Origin: Epiperipatus broadwayi
Lineage: Eukaryota; Onychophora; Udeonychophora; Euonychophora; Peripatidae
Direction: 5' to 3'
Length of the DNA stretch: 64,000 nucleotides
Assembly: GCA_028023455.1 (NCBI GenBank)
Contig: JAQFVV010012395.1
Coordinates: forward strand, 806,001 to 870,000
The position numbers were made by a program, and so were the translations under genes. The notes beneath the pieces were generated by a model that was not told the DNA's origin, did not search any database, and saw nothing but the letters and a program-made list of their open reading frames with translations. Below, piece after piece: positions 48,620 through 61,480 of the stretch; position 1 is the first letter of the stretch, and every line of letters begins with the position of its first letter.

Positions 48620-49153
48620 TCAAAACTTTCCAATTATTTTTTTCTTTTTGACCACAAAACATTTTGTTTTCCTTCTCTTGAAATTAAGATTTAATAATTT
48701 CATTTTAATTTCTTACTTACTAGTAATTTTGTCATAGTTTTACCTATTATTGCTGAGGGTGTCGCATATAGGATTTCATTTTTTTTCTGTTTTCTTAAAT
48801 GCTCTCTTAAGCTATTAAATGGCATTTTCTATTTATTCTTTCAATATCGTAATAAAGAGGTGTGTATACATGTTTAATATTTTTCTCCCAGAAATAATTT
48901 ATTTTTTTATACTATAAATTCTATGACATTAACTGAAATAAATCACTTCTGCTAATCCATAACATGAAAATATTTCATTTACTCTATTTTTCTCTTGGCA
49001 CTCATGTTATTTATGATAAAATATCTTTTTCCACTTCAATACATTATTCATGATGTGTAACCTTTAGCATCATTTTTGTATTGTGTAGATCTCATTTCCT
49101 ACCATTATGTCTGGACTCATATACATTCATGTACTACCCTTTAGTATATATAT
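48620..49153 (-). pseudogene. Gypsy element 2: integrase relic
   Basis: On the minus strand, YGLAEVIYF (48960-48937) matches the Y-G-L-P-E-x-I segment before the second catalytic Asp of Gypsy integrases. REKNIKHVYTPLYY (about 48890-48850) matches the stretch leading to HPQSNG, here decayed to DIERIN. Catalytic residues D and E are not preserved. Integrase inserts element cDNA in the genome. It lies downstream, in element order, of the RT/RNase H at 51.2-52.4 kb, and the two are separated by the 49154-51040 insertion. Confidence 0.55.
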
Positions 49154-51040
49154 TGTGACAGGAGAAAGATCTTTGAGATTTGCATATACTGACCCTGGGG
49201 GCGCCACTAGTCCGAAAATAGGAACTAGACAATTGTTTTAGGGTGGACAGGATATGCAAATCAAAAGGCACCAAACTACACTCAGGGAGGAACAAGATAT
49301 CTTAAATATTATTTAGACGGTTGAGAAATCAAAGCACAAAGACAAACGTCAGCCAAAGTAAGTTTAAACAATTTATTAATTTTATTAAAAGTTGTGCAAT
49401 AGAGTGAAGACATCTAGCCACGAATATAAAAGTGACTTATGTTAACATACGCATATTTACCATAGAGTGCACAAGTGTACGACAAACATGAAGGCATAAA
49501 ACATTTTGGCAGCAAAATTATCTCACTTAAAATAGAAAAAATGATTAGGAAAATATCTTCCTGCTGGCCAGTTGTAAAATTACAAAACAAACAACAACTT
49601 TAGCTTCCTGAATCAGGGATAATAAAACAGTTACTGTCCCGCCGGAGATCAACGTAACCAGCACAAACATCCGAGCAGTAATATTCTAATTACTGTCGTT
49701 AAAATGCCACAGGACTGCTGCGCATAATACTACATTCAAAGTAAATGTGGTTGATCTCACTTACAAGACAGCAAAAGATATTTGATTACGATCTTACGTA
49801 ATCCAGAAAGAAATGACTACTTTCAGACAACCCGAAGAAATAACTTAACAAATAGCCAGCAAAAAGATTTTGTTGTTTGCACAAAAAGCGCAAACGAAAC
49901 ATGCTTAAAGATTCCTTATTTTACAACTAAGGGCAGGTGAATAAATAAAGACTACGAAAACTGCCAATGCGTTTTGTAAGAGTTAACGAAATAATCAGGT
50001 ATATATTAAACATATAAAATACAATCTCCTAATGCACCCTCTGATAAACGAAAATTGCAAACAAACTTGGAATCTTAAAACTAAGATTCCAAGACACACT
50101 TTAAATACTAGAAAAGAGTACATACAGATAATAAATAATTAAAAAAAAACAATTAATACCTTTTTAAAACATATTTATCATTAGATTGAGTGGAGATTTA
50201 ATTAAATGCAATTTATTTACCCTGGCTAGAATAGGAAAAAGTCTAGCTTACGGTAAGGCAGAGTCCTAGTGATTTGGTGACGAGTGCGCACTTTTGATAA
50301 TAGTTCATCTTTCAGGTCCTTTGACAGCGGCAAGGTAGAGGCAGTGTTTATTTTAGAGGTTCATGGCATGACTGAAGGAGAGCTGGTAGGTGTGGGTCTG
50401 TTCTTTGTTTAAATTAGCAAGACATTCTAATGATGGCAAAACTCATAGTGGTAGATTTTGACATCTTGCACAGCAACGAAGTTTGTCAATAATTATTTAA
50501 GTTTTTAGCAGGCAATTAAACATCCAAACAGCTACTCACAATGGTATCTCTTTGCAGGCCATAATCCCTGTGTGTATCTAATAATGAATCTCTTCTCTCT
50601 CCCAAAAATTGGCGGGTTATTTTTCCTCATTACATTTCCCGCGCAAAACTTTCATTAGTGTCCATTCTATATTCCAGGCATTTCCCGCTCAATCTAATTT
50701 AAGACTTCCAACCAGGGATAATTGAAACAAAAACGACAAATATAAAACTAAATCTCTGCTTTTTAGAATTAACTTTAAAAATAATTACAATAAAAGCAAC
50801 AGGAATATATAATTAGCAAGCTTTCCTGTTTTTAATCAAATTGATTAAAACAGACGGTGAAAGTAAACTATTTTACAATCAATTTTATAAACATTAAATA
50901 ATCTATTTTAAAATATAAATGCGTATGTGTTTTAAATAATAATAAAAAATTGCGCATTAGACATTTAATGAAAATGCAGTTGTTTTCCCTTTTTAATTTT
51001 AGTAATAAAACCATTGAATCGGAAATCAATCCGGCTCAAT
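49154..51040. mobile_element. 1.9-kb LTR-like insertion (candidate solo LTR) in Gypsy pol
   Basis: Begins TGTGACAGGAG and ends CCGGCTCA, i.e. TG...CA, with ATAT on both sides as a possible 4-bp TSD; the AT-rich target makes that weak. Its composition differs from the flanks: CpG and GC-rich patches (GGGGGCGCCACTAG, CCCGCCGGAGATC, ATTTCCCGCGCAAAAC). Near the left end an 11-bp inverted pair GATTTGCATAT / ATATGCAAATC (49168 and 49251) holds two octamer ATGCAAAT sites. No coding frame of note. It separates integrase from RNase H of the minus-strand Gypsy element, so it inserted later. Confidence 0.5.
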
Positions 51041-51052
51041 ATATATATATTG

Positions 51053-52420
51053 TTGCTTTAATTGATCTAACTTATCAGTAGCTGGTAAGCTTTATCTGAT
51101 TTAGTACAGTTGGCTACTTTTGTGATATGGAAGTGTCTCAGATTAATACATCAGTGTAATTTATTTCTACTTCATTTGAATTTTAAGACAATGAGTCCAG
51201 TTGTTTGTTTTCTTTTCCACCTTAACAAATATGGATGCAAGTGATCTGGTACTAATTTGCAAATGGTCAAAATCTCCAATTAACAATTATAGTTTACCAT
51301 TATTTGAAAAAGTGAACTGAACAAATATGGGTGGATTTTTTTCAATCTCAAGACAATAGATAACTAGTGTCTCCCTACCAGTTTGACTATAATTTTTTTC
51401 TGCTTTTGAAAGAGTTCTATATATATAAACTATAGGACATCTATTATTATACAAGGATGACAAATGAATACCCTTAATCCTCATCCCAATACATTGTTAG
51501 TTAGCTATACCACTTTGCTGCTACCAAAATGAATCAATAATCTGTTTGATATAATATTGTTTTAGTTTTCTCAAACATCTTTTCCTAATTATTCATTTAA
51601 TTTCACTAAAGATTGTTTTTTTACCAATTCATAGAGTCATTTGGCACAAAAACAATGTGTGCCTTGCTTTGCAAAAAAAAAAAATCAAAATAATTGATAA
51701 TATCAAGAAAGGTTTGATATTTTTAAGTGTTGTTTCATTGTTCATCACTTTATTGGAGATTGGACATTTACCTTTGTCCGATATTTTTTCCCCAAAAGTT
51801 TTAAAATCCTTGTTTTCTATATTTGATTAGCTGTGCTTATATTCATCTAAATTTTTTCAATCTATTGCATAGTTAGAACAGTTTTTGATGTAACATCTCT
51901 TCTGAATTTGCTGCAACAAGTATGTCATCAATGTGTGAAACTACTCTCTCTAACCATCGGAGGAGTGTTCGATTTTTGTCAGAAAAAAATTTGCTGCAGC
52001 AGCAATACCAAATAGTAACATATTTCATTTAAACAATGTTATGGGGTCATCAGTATTAATATTTCTGCTGACTTATCAGTGTTATTAATTTGATGAAAGA
52101 CTATGTTAAGATCAAGCTTGGTGAAGTAAGATAAATTTTGTAGCATAAACATCTCTCAAATTTGGCATTAGAAGTGCCTCTTTATTTATATATTTATTAA
52201 CTGTGATTCTATATTCAGTACAAATATGATCTGATCACTTCATTTGTTTATTAGGATTATTGATTTTACCCAACTTAATGCTTCAACTACTTTTAAATTA
52301 CTCTTAGATATCAATTTTTTAATCTACTTTTGCTTGCTTAGCAAACAGAACTTGGCACAATTTGCATATTATCAGATACATGTTATCAAAATCCTATTTA
52401 TAAGGGGGTCATAAATGTAG
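51053..52420 (-). pseudogene. Gypsy element 2: reverse transcriptase and RNase H relic
   Basis: Minus strand. RT motif A: KLDLNIVFHQI (52126-52087), matching KLDL..A.HQI. LLFGIAAAANFF follows (about 52035-51990), matching PFGL..AP..F. Motif C reads HIDDILVAANS (51936-51900), with H for Y and both Asp present. RNase H: PIVYIYRTLSKAEKNYSQ (about 51435-51365) inside a 65-codon open frame matches the PIAYASRTLSKAEKNYSQ hallmark. Together they copy element RNA into DNA. Frames change between motifs, so the gene is dead. Confidence 0.85.
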
Positions 52421-52779
52421 TCCTGTGTTTCTTTAAATAATTCAAAATATCCTTATTCACTAATTCTTGTATTTTTGCTTTTTCTTTCTGAGCAAATGAA
52501 ACTGCATAATTTTTATATCAGATATGTACTGTCTAATAGTTCTATTTCTATGAGGTCTTGTATGAATACTATCTTGTAATTTTTTAAATAATTCAGGGTA
52601 TTTATGTTGGATTTCTTTTTCCAACAAAGCTTTTTTTAACAGTGTCTATTTATATCTCTATTTCTTTAAAACATACTCGGTCATTAATTAGATTTATTTT
52701 TCTGACTAAGATGTATAATACCTGGCAACATAATTTGGACAACTCTTTACAAACATTTTCAGCATCATTTAGAGATTTT

Positions 52780-53060
52780 GCAGTCATTTTTTAAAATAGA
52801 ATAACTGTCTGACAAGGCATTCCAGATCTGTTTGGATATCAGTGATATTCCTGAACTGCTGTCTACTTCCATTGTAGTATTTTCTCAACAAATTTACAAT
52901 TGCATCATGAATTACTTTAAATCCTTAGTGCATTATTAACAAAGTCTTTCATGGATAATTAATCTCTCTCATTTTTTTTTGCAATTGGGATTTTATTCTT
53001 TGTTTCCCATTTTATTTCTCCAGCATATATCTGCTAGTTGCCTTTGGTTCTGCATTTTAA
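52780..53060 (-). pseudogene. Gypsy element 2: protease and zinc-knuckle relic
   Basis: VDSSSGISLISKQIWNAL at about 52875-52820 (minus) is clearly the same protease segment as DSGSGISLIS in element 1, but the Gly of the D-S-G triad is replaced by Ser. Upstream, KCRTKGN...IYAGE (53060-53010) looks like a decayed CCHC knuckle. Order knuckle, protease, RT, RNase H, integrase is that of Ty3/Gypsy. Confidence 0.6.
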
Positions 53061-53130
53061 ACATTATTTATTTATTTTCTTTCAGTTTTTTGTCTGTAAG
53101 TCTACTTCTGTATAACAAATGGCATTTTTT

Positions 53131-53237
53131 TCCATATGTCAAAGCATCAGCTGGGAAGCGAACCCGCAACAACTGTCTGCAAGCAATTGCTTGCAAGGCA
53201 GCTGCACTGACCTCTTGGCTACCAATGCTTAACAAAT
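53131..53237 (-). mobile_element. tRNA-derived SINE copy
   Basis: Same family as 8760-8852. On the minus strand A box TGGTAGCCAAGAGG, an anticodon-like loop CTTGCAA, B box GCGGGTTCGCTTCCCAGC, then TGACATATGG. It sits right beside the gag knuckle relic of Gypsy element 2 and likely inserted in it. Confidence 0.78.
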
Positions 53238-55079
53238 GGCTTTATCTTTATTTGTTGAGATATTTTGTTCAAGTTGTAGCTTTGTTTAGTCATTTTAAAA
53301 ATCTCACTATTTTGAAATTCATGTTATTTATCTTACTGCATTGTTCCTCATGAGTCTGCTGTATTAGTTTGTATGCCACTGCTTATTTAATTGCTGTTGC
53401 TTAATCAAATGGGCACCGTCAAAGAGCTGCTACCTGAGTACCATCATATTCCCCATGATAAATGAGCCCAAGAAACTATTTTGAGAAAATCACTACAGGT
53501 AATCTTTAGTCAATTCTCAAGGCTGCATTATACTTAATTTTTTCTTTTTTGTGTATTGGCTGTTTTTTGGGAATAACCATGTTATATAACATTATAAACA
53601 TAAAGTAAGATAATCATTTAACTTATTATTTTGTTCATATGGCAAAAATAGTTCAAAGTCTATTTATTTCTATTACTTTCTTACTTGCAAAATATAGTAA
53701 TGCAGTTCTTTTTAATCTGATATCATTAGGTGCTTTCACTATGAAAATTTTCTCCACATAATAAAGTACTTGCAAACTGTCTAAATGTTAATTAGTCTTC
53801 TCTGCTAGTTAAATTCAAACTTTTTCCAATCGAAGTTGTTCTGCCATTGTGATTGCAGTAATTTAAGTCCTCATTTCCGCAATTATGGAAAGACTAAATT
53901 AAATATACATGCATAAAATATATAAAATGCATAATAAATAAGTGATTTATAGGAGGAATAATAGACATAACAATTTACTTCAAATTAATAATAATTATAT
54001 ACACATTCCAGAATCCAAGCTTGTTTATATGCATGCATAAACATGTTCTCTATACATTTCTAAGAATATTTCTATTTTCAATTATTATCTAATGTAGTAT
54101 TAGTTCATATATATATTCATTCCATCTGTAAGCATAGTAAATTACAATAAAATTGATATGAGCTTTTTTAAGTCCTTAATTGGACCCGTTTGCCTTTAGA
54201 GATTCCCTAGATTATGATATCCCTTGATATTTTCTTTCATTATTTTTGAATATTTTTGTTCAATATGTCTGCTTTATTATGATATATTAATTAAAAAACA
54301 GTATTAATTATTTTAATTCCTTTTTAAAAATTTACTTCTAGCTGCATCCAAGGCTACTATTTTTTAAAAATTATTTTGTAGAATATCTTTTTGAATTATT
54401 CAACTATTATAAGTTCCTTTTGCTTGTGATATTGAAACAATCTTCTTTTATGTTTGATATACTTTTCAAGTGATTAAAAAAAAATCCGTTTTTACAGATA
54501 TATATTCGTTGTAATTGCTCCATCTCTTGCTCATACATAATTTTGTTTTCCTTTTGTTAATATTTGTGTCAGTATTATTTTCAGAAACTTGTTCATTTCT
54601 TCCAGAGATATTTATACTTTTTTCCACTACAAAAGCTGTCACTGCAAAATAAATTATTCTGCCAATCTATTTTCCATCTTTTTTTCTATTTCTGTAAATT
54701 TTTCCTTGATAAATAAAAGCAGGAGAGGGGGTCATTTTTCAAAAAAGTGCTTTTTCAATATTTTTTTAACTTTTTAATTCCTTAATGTGATAAACTGAAT
54801 CTCGTTATTTTTTTTATCTGTATTATAATAAAGTAATAGATAACTCTATAAAAATGAAGCCCAGGTGAAAAGACTTATAATTACTTTCATATAGCTTCTA
54901 TTGTTTTCATTTCACATTTAAAATGTAAAATAAATAAGTAACATGTTTTGATTTTAATCACAAATATAGATTTATGAACTTGCTGTTAAACCTTTTTATA
55001 ATAAATGTTTTATACCGTCAGATGACACTTTAGACACAAAAGTGAATGGGAGAGAAAATTGATAAATAAAGCAAAGAAA
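53238..55079. other. Unassigned AT-rich sequence, perhaps remaining gag/LTR of Gypsy element 2
   Basis: By position this should hold the rest of gag and the 5' LTR of the minus-strand Gypsy element. I could not read a convincing gag motif or find an LTR pair. Confidence 0.3.
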
Positions 55080-56110
55080 AGAAAGGTGCTGCTGATAAAG
55101 AAATCAAGTGTTTTCATATAATAAATATGATGTAGCTAGAATTGTATGGAAGGGACTGACAGTCGCAGGGTTAACACACGGTAATGATGCGTTATGTGTA
55201 AATAAAGGGTGTTAAATTATTTAGAAAAAGTACAATGAGAAGTAGGAAGACATGCATTAGATGCAGATGTGTGGATGGCAAAGGAGGCAATTCAAGGAGA
55301 AATGGGATGGTCATTTTTTATATGAGAGATGCAAAAAGTAAAAATAAAATGTTCAATAGATTGCAGTTTATGGATAATAAGAGAATAGTCAAAATAGTAT
55401 TCAATTGGGTTATGAGTAAAGGGCAAGCAATAAGATGGGTGAAAAAGGTGGTATGGTATGCAGATGATTTGGATAAAGAATTTATGTCAGTATACTTATA
55501 CAAAAGCTGGAATGACTGTATTAAGAGAATTGTTGAGTGTAATGGTTGCAAGGAATGGGATAGAAGAACAGATGCATTAATAAAGAATAGGGAGTTGGAG
55601 AGATGGAAAACTAGTATGGAAAGTAAAGAGTTTAAATATATATAGAAATAAACATAATATTGGGTGTGAGTTAATTTATAATAGCAAGGAAAGTATTTTA
55701 CTGCTTAAGGCTTGAATATGATCTTTAACAACAAGGGAATATACACTAAAATGGAAAAATGTGGGTGATTTAGTCTGCAAGTTGTATAAGGAAAGTGTGG
55801 AAAATAATAGGGATTTGTTAATTCAATGTAAATGCTTGCAAGTAGAAAGGGCATAAATAATGAATTTTTGGGAGAATAAATATAAACAAAGTGATGATAC
55901 AGAAGATGTGTTCTTCCTGGGTTTGAAAAAAGATAAGTGGGATTTAAATATAAAGGCCATGGAGTTGACAAAGATTATATTGTGGAAATGGGTTGGAGCA
56001 GGATAGAGAAGAATATGGGAAAAAACTTAGAGCAGGAAATAGAAAGGGAAAGTAAATTGGCTAACAGATTTTTCTGGGCATGGTAGCTAAGAAATTCCTG
56101 ACTCCAAAAA
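55080..56110 (+). pseudogene. LINE 3' relic (post-RT and C-terminal domain)
   Basis: Around 55139-55190 the frame reads ARIVWKGLTVAGLTHGND, matching the K.....L.YG.E segment after RT in CR1/L1-like animal LINEs. GEMGWSFF (about 55297-55320) matches their conserved GDMGWS phrase, followed in another frame by YMRDAKSKNKMFNRLQFM. A 136-codon open frame (55235-55645) covers part. Near 55796-55850, SVENNRDLLIQCKCLQVER matches the E..RHLL..C....R Cys/His region, with D for H. It ends at an A-rich stretch near 56150. RT catalytic motifs are not in the copy, so it is 5'-truncated or its 5' part is unreadable. Confidence 0.68.
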
Positions 56111-57288
56111 AGGAGATGTCGCATTAGAAATTAAATATACATATTTATTTGTTTAAAAAAATCCAAAACAGTAATAAAAAAAAGGTAATATTGTAACAAT
56201 AAAATTGCCAAATATCATTAGTAATTTCAAAACAAAGAATTGATTTTTTTAAACAAGCAATTAATTTTTGATAGTGATATTATCTTTTTTTTAACATTAA
56301 TATTTTTTATATATTTTACGCATATCCTTGGATTTATTTTGACATAATGTTTATTACCTAGCTAAAAACTCACAATTGGTCCATAACATTACTCAAATAC
56401 TTGTCAGTTCAAATCCAAGAAAAGTAGAATTAGTAAAAACAATTTTTAAAAAACAAATTTCTTTAAACCCATATTATCATTTAATACCATTGTGATGATT
56501 AAAACAATTATATAACATCACTTGAAACCTCTTCTATATATCATTATTCTTGGAAAATGCCTAAAAACTTCTTTAACTATTCTAATTGAATAAACTAAGT
56601 GTTTCATTTTTTTTTTTTTTAGTTCTAAAATGCAAGTTGTAGTAATGGCTTCTAAAAATTTATTGAATAAACAATATAAGTATGAAAATTAATTTTTTTT
56701 TCTCTTAATGAAGTAACGTAATGTAAATTCTTAACTCCTAGATATTGGACTATATACAGCATGCATATAATAATGTATAGTGTGTATAATATGACTAAGT
56801 TATACTAAAATAACAAGCATATCAAAAATTAAATCATGAAGTAGTGTAAATATTTTATTATTGATTGAATATTTAAGAAGTTAATGTTGTTAATAGAAAA
56901 CATAAACAAGTTATGCTTGAGGTATACTGACTTAGACTAAATATAATAAACTAGAACTATTTTTAACAAATTAATTAACCTCCTTAATGCTAATTGTTTA
57001 TTACCACATGGAAAGTACTTTTGTGGCCTTCAAAGTCAGGAAAGTTAATATGTAAATAAAAGGGTAAATATGTAAATAATTAAAAAAATTTAATTCTGTT
57101 TTAGTTAAAGAAAATTTTGTAGAATTCATTTTGTTTTAATTTAAAAATTTTATTTCATGGGATCGAGGTATTGGAATTTAACTTGCACAAAAGTGTCTCT
57201 TATCCACACAGCTCTCCTGTGTATGCAGTCATAAATTTAACTTTTTAGAATATAATCTTCCAAAAATTTCATATTGTACTTTTATCAG
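56111..57288. other. Unassigned AT-rich sequence
   Basis: Nothing supported. Confidence 0.4.
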
Positions 57289-57530
57289 CATTTAATTTGT
57301 TATGGATTATTTTTATTGTTTGCAATTTATTTTGGGACAAATATACACATTTTATTTCCTATGCATTACTTTTTTTATTGCTTTTATTTAATATACTTGT
57401 TTCCATACTATCATTTAATTTGTTATGCATTTTATTCCCCAGACAAATTCATATACTTTGTAGATTACCTTTTTTAATTGCTTTTATTTACATTTGTCAT
57501 AACTTTCTTCGCTTGAGATCAGCTATAAAA
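57289..57530 (+). repeat. Two-copy tandem repeat, period about 123 bp
   Basis: CATTTAATTTGTTATG at 57289 recurs at 57412. Both are followed by ACAAAT.CATA, then TTTTTATTGCTTTTATTTA. The overlapping open frames here are low-complexity by-products of the repeat. Confidence 0.7.
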
Positions 57531-58244
57531 TTTTAAAGAAGATAAGAAACACTTTTTGATAACTTTTTCAGTCACACTTGGATCATTTGTATTGGAAAAT
57601 TTCAAAGCAAAATACGAATTAGAAAGACTTTCCATACATAAAGTTATTCATTTGAAATTATGTTTCAAACATTTATAACTATTAAGATTTTTTTCCAGTG
57701 GTTTACATTTTTTTTTTGAACAAGTACATGTGTTGTTCAGCTTTAAGGTCTCCAGTTATCTATTGATTATCACATTGAAGACTGTATTTAATTTTTTAAT
57801 TATAATTGACTATGAAATCTATTTCATTGTATAAAGAATTAAAGTAAATGAATATCTTACTCTTGCACAAACTTCTATCTTTTAAGCAAATATATATATA
57901 TATGTAAATGCATAAACTGAAAAAATATCTAAATCCAAATAAAAAAATGAAAAACTTGAGAATGTATTGCAATTCAAATTTGAGGTGTTCATTGTTTGTC
58001 TGCTCTACTCCATTTGATGGAGGAGCAAAGTACTTAATATTGAACAAATGAAAAATTAATAAAAACTAAACCATCTGCACAAAGAAAGAAATAAAATATA
58101 AAAAATTAAAGAATATTATTAAAAATTTATGATTCTGAAGCAATTAACTTATTTAAAAGTTCTTTTAATATTAAAGGTGTATGGGAGGTGCATGGAATTG
58201 TGGGTAATGTTTACTTTAAAAATGTCATTTTGTAATTCTTTACA

Positions 58245-58273
58245 CTTGAGGAGTCTGCTTATAGCAGTGAAAC
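58245..58273 (+). ncRNA. Hammerhead-ribozyme-like motif (degenerate)
   Basis: CTTGAGGA, then GTCTGCTTATAGCAGT, then GAAAC. The middle folds as a CTGCT/AGCAG stem, giving the layout of a hammerhead core (CUGANGA, stem II, GAAA), but the first box carries an extra T and a G. No clear stems I and III were seen. Such degenerate motifs are known from Penelope-like elements and other retroelements. No activity is claimed. Confidence 0.3.
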
Positions 58274-60354
58274 CACTGGTTGAGTTGTAAAAATTTGGGA
58301 TAATTTTGATTAATAAAGGATTATATTAAATAAATACTTGCAATAATATACTTTATTTAACAAAACAATATTAAGTTATTTAACAAAAACATATATCTAT
58401 GATAAATAAAAATATATATAAACAAAAATCCAAAAGAATTGTCAGCATTTATTACTGAATTTCTGATATCAGAATTTATAGGTACAAATATATCTTAAAT
58501 AAAATGAAGAAAATATATTTTGCAACAAAAAAAAAAAGGTGTACTAAATAAAAAAAGTAAAAAAATAAACCATGTACAAAATTTGTATAAAATAAAATTA
58601 AGTGAAAGTTAGTGTATGTTAATAGACACGTAAGTGAAAGTAATTCCTTACTAAATTGAATACAGTTATGAAATCAAAATTAAATGCACTAAGAAGTGAA
58701 ATTGCAAAAATAAAACTATTTATGATTTCAAGTGTATTAAATAAAAGCTTGAAATGATATTATTTTTCAACAATCAAAAAAAACAAAAAGAAACAGAATT
58801 AACAATAAATTAATGTAGAAACATTTTTATGTCATTTAAAAATACTACAATAAAAAAATTAATATTCTTTGGTTAACATTTTAATAAAGTTAGCAAAAAT
58901 GAAGAAAACTAATAGTGACTGTATTAAAAATGGTGTCTCCTATAAAGTGAATGCGATATTCATTGAAATATTGCACAAATAATGAACTATCAAAATTTAA
59001 GATGGTGGCAACTAAAAAAATGTATGCTTTGGCCTGCTTTTGTGTATTCTTTTGTATTAAACATTTTTAATATTCTTCAAATGAATTGCTTTTTGTCTCA
59101 CATCTACCTTTGATTTGATAAGGAAGAGCTTTTATTTAAAATATCTATCAATGTAGATTACCCGTTTTACTTAAAACTAAATTATTAATTTTATCAACCT
59201 TGTGTATCATTACAAATTGGTATCTGAATTTACTGTGATATATAGTAATGGTATGAACCTGACCATCTCTAGTCAAGTAATGTATTACAAGGCTTCTTAA
59301 TCAAGTAAGTTTAAAATGAGAATAAGATATTCTTGAATAAATGAAAGAAAATTAATGTAAGGGAATAATAAAAAAAAAGATTCACTTGATTGATATCTTA
59401 TATCTATCAAAATATAATTGTGATAAAAAGCGTATTCATCAAAAGAGATTTGTAAAAGCATGGTGAATGCCTAATACACTAAGTTATAACTTTGCTTAAA
59501 ATTTAATGAAAGTAAAAATCCATCAGAAAATAAAAAAACCCAAATAATAAGAACTAAAATTAATGTTAAAGTCTACTTAAAGTTAGATTCATTCAAACAA
59601 GCTGTAGTTATGGATAATTAAAGAATTAAAAAAAAAGTCCTGGTAATTCATTAAAAAATGTAACACTGAAATTAAAGATAAGAAATGAAAGCAAGCAGAC
59701 TTTTGGGAAAGTTTTGTTTTTTGCTTGGGCAAATGCTTTTATAAAAGAGAAAATAGAGGAAAGAAAAATATTGACTGTGGAGAGCCAAATTACATGTTAC
59801 CTATATTGGATATCTTGAAAAAATCTCAATTCTAGCTTTTGAAGCATTCTGCATTATCTCAGCAGATTGCTATCAGAATATTTTTCAGTGCTGATATAAA
59901 ACCTACTAGAATATCAAAATCCTTAGCAGCAAAAAGAACAAATATGATTTACTAAGCCCATACAAAGTGTGCCACTTGGTGCATGAATGATATAATCTGT
60001 CCAACTTTAATGAAATGTCCAAAATCCTAGAGACAGAGGTTCTGAAATATAGGTTTTACCCACAGGAGAACTATTTCCAATATTCTGCATTTATAATGGC
60101 TGCATATTTAAGTGACTAATCAGAATATAAAAAAATTCTATCAGTCAATCAACAGAATATATTTTAGACCTGTACTTATCCACTGATACTAAGCTTATTA
60201 AACTGTCTATAGAAACTGTAATAAAAATGTAAAGTTATATACATATATAAGATCTTTTTAAATATGTATATGCTAATAGCTAATTTTTTCAATGCATACA
60301 GTGTCTACATTTTTTATCCTGTTTATCATTAAAAATTTTTTTTTTACTATTATA
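58274..60354. other. Unassigned AT-rich sequence
   Basis: No supported gene. 59760-60080 is slightly more complex, with no motif recognised. Confidence 0.4.
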
Positions 60355-60362
60355 ATGTTAGT

Positions 60363-60402
60363 AGATGGCACTACTGTATGGAGAGTTTTGCCTTTGTTAG
60401 AT
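60363..60402. mobile_element. 40-bp end fragment of the fold-back family
   Basis: Contains GGCACTACTGTATGGAGAG plus TTTTGCC, the arm terminus of the 20.7-kb element. An 8-bp repeat ATGTTAGT lies at 60355-60362 and 60403-60410, a possible TSD. Confidence 0.65.
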
Positions 60403-60434
60403 ATGTTAGTTAAATATGACTATATATTTAATTA

Positions 60435-60498
60435 AACCACTAAACATCACATGATCACCATTTCTTATGCACTACTGTATGGAGAGTTTTGCCTGTTT
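60435..60498. mobile_element. 64-bp minimal derivative of the fold-back family
   Basis: The tail phrase CCACTAAACATCACATGATC and following CACCATTTCTTATGC joins directly to ACTACTGTATGGAGAG and TTTTGCCTG. Both termini of the 968-bp element are kept and everything between is lost. Flanking duplication not clear. Confidence 0.8.
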
Positions 60499-61480
60499 AT
60501 ATACTTGTGACATTTAGAGTTAATCTTCGATCTTATGTTATTAAAATGTTTATTGATTTATTATTTTAATCATTAATCAGTAATGTTTATAGATAATTTC
60601 AAAAATCAATTAAGATTATCTAAAATAAATAATATTATTTGACTTATTTAAAATAGTATGTGCATTATTCTTTCATTTCACGTACATTTCATACACATAA
60701 TTCTCCACTGATCCCAAGCATTGAAGCTCTTCTAAGCTATGCAAAGCAGGAATTGCTGCTATAACAATTGCAATGATGCCTGAAAATAAATTATTCATAC
60801 ATTTCTTAGGAGAAAATGATACCCTGAATTCGTGTTAGTGAAATTCGACCAAATAAACTATTTTGAGAATCCTTGGGATGGGATTTTATATATAATGACT
60901 AGAAAATATAACCAGAGCACTTTATATAAACATTTACATAAGGTACAGACGGTTTGATCATTATCATCAATATACTACTTTAATTTGATGTTGCTAATCG
61001 AAAGTCAATGTTAATTAACGGTTGGGTAAATTGACCTTATTATTTTAAAATAGTTCACATATACCTTTGCAATGATAAATGTATATATGAATCATAAGTA
61101 GCACCACTATTATCATCATTAGCATAAGGTTCCCAGTATATAAATGATAATGGAGAACCTGAATTAATAAATGAAAATCTGTGTACTAAAAAATGCAAAT
61201 TAAATAGGTAGTTTGGAGTAATAAAATAGCATGAAATATGTAAATAAAATTGAATAAAAAAAAATTAACAAAGCATTAAGGTATTTTTTGAGGGATAGGA
61301 AGAAAAACAAATGAAAAGAGATGATGACTGTAGCAATGGATATAGATATAGTTTGATTTTGGTGGGTTGTATTGTGAGAATAAATGGTGCACTATTTAAT
61401 AAAAATAATAATATTAAAACATAATAATAATGATTGGTAATCTTGCTAGGAAACAAAACAGAAAATGAAACTAATGCACC
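60499..61480. other. Unassigned AT-rich sequence
   Basis: Nothing supported. Confidence 0.4.

Noticed and set aside
57274-57536. Membrane protein genes
   Set aside because: Hydrophobic overlapping frames result from a T-rich tandem repeat of 123 bp.
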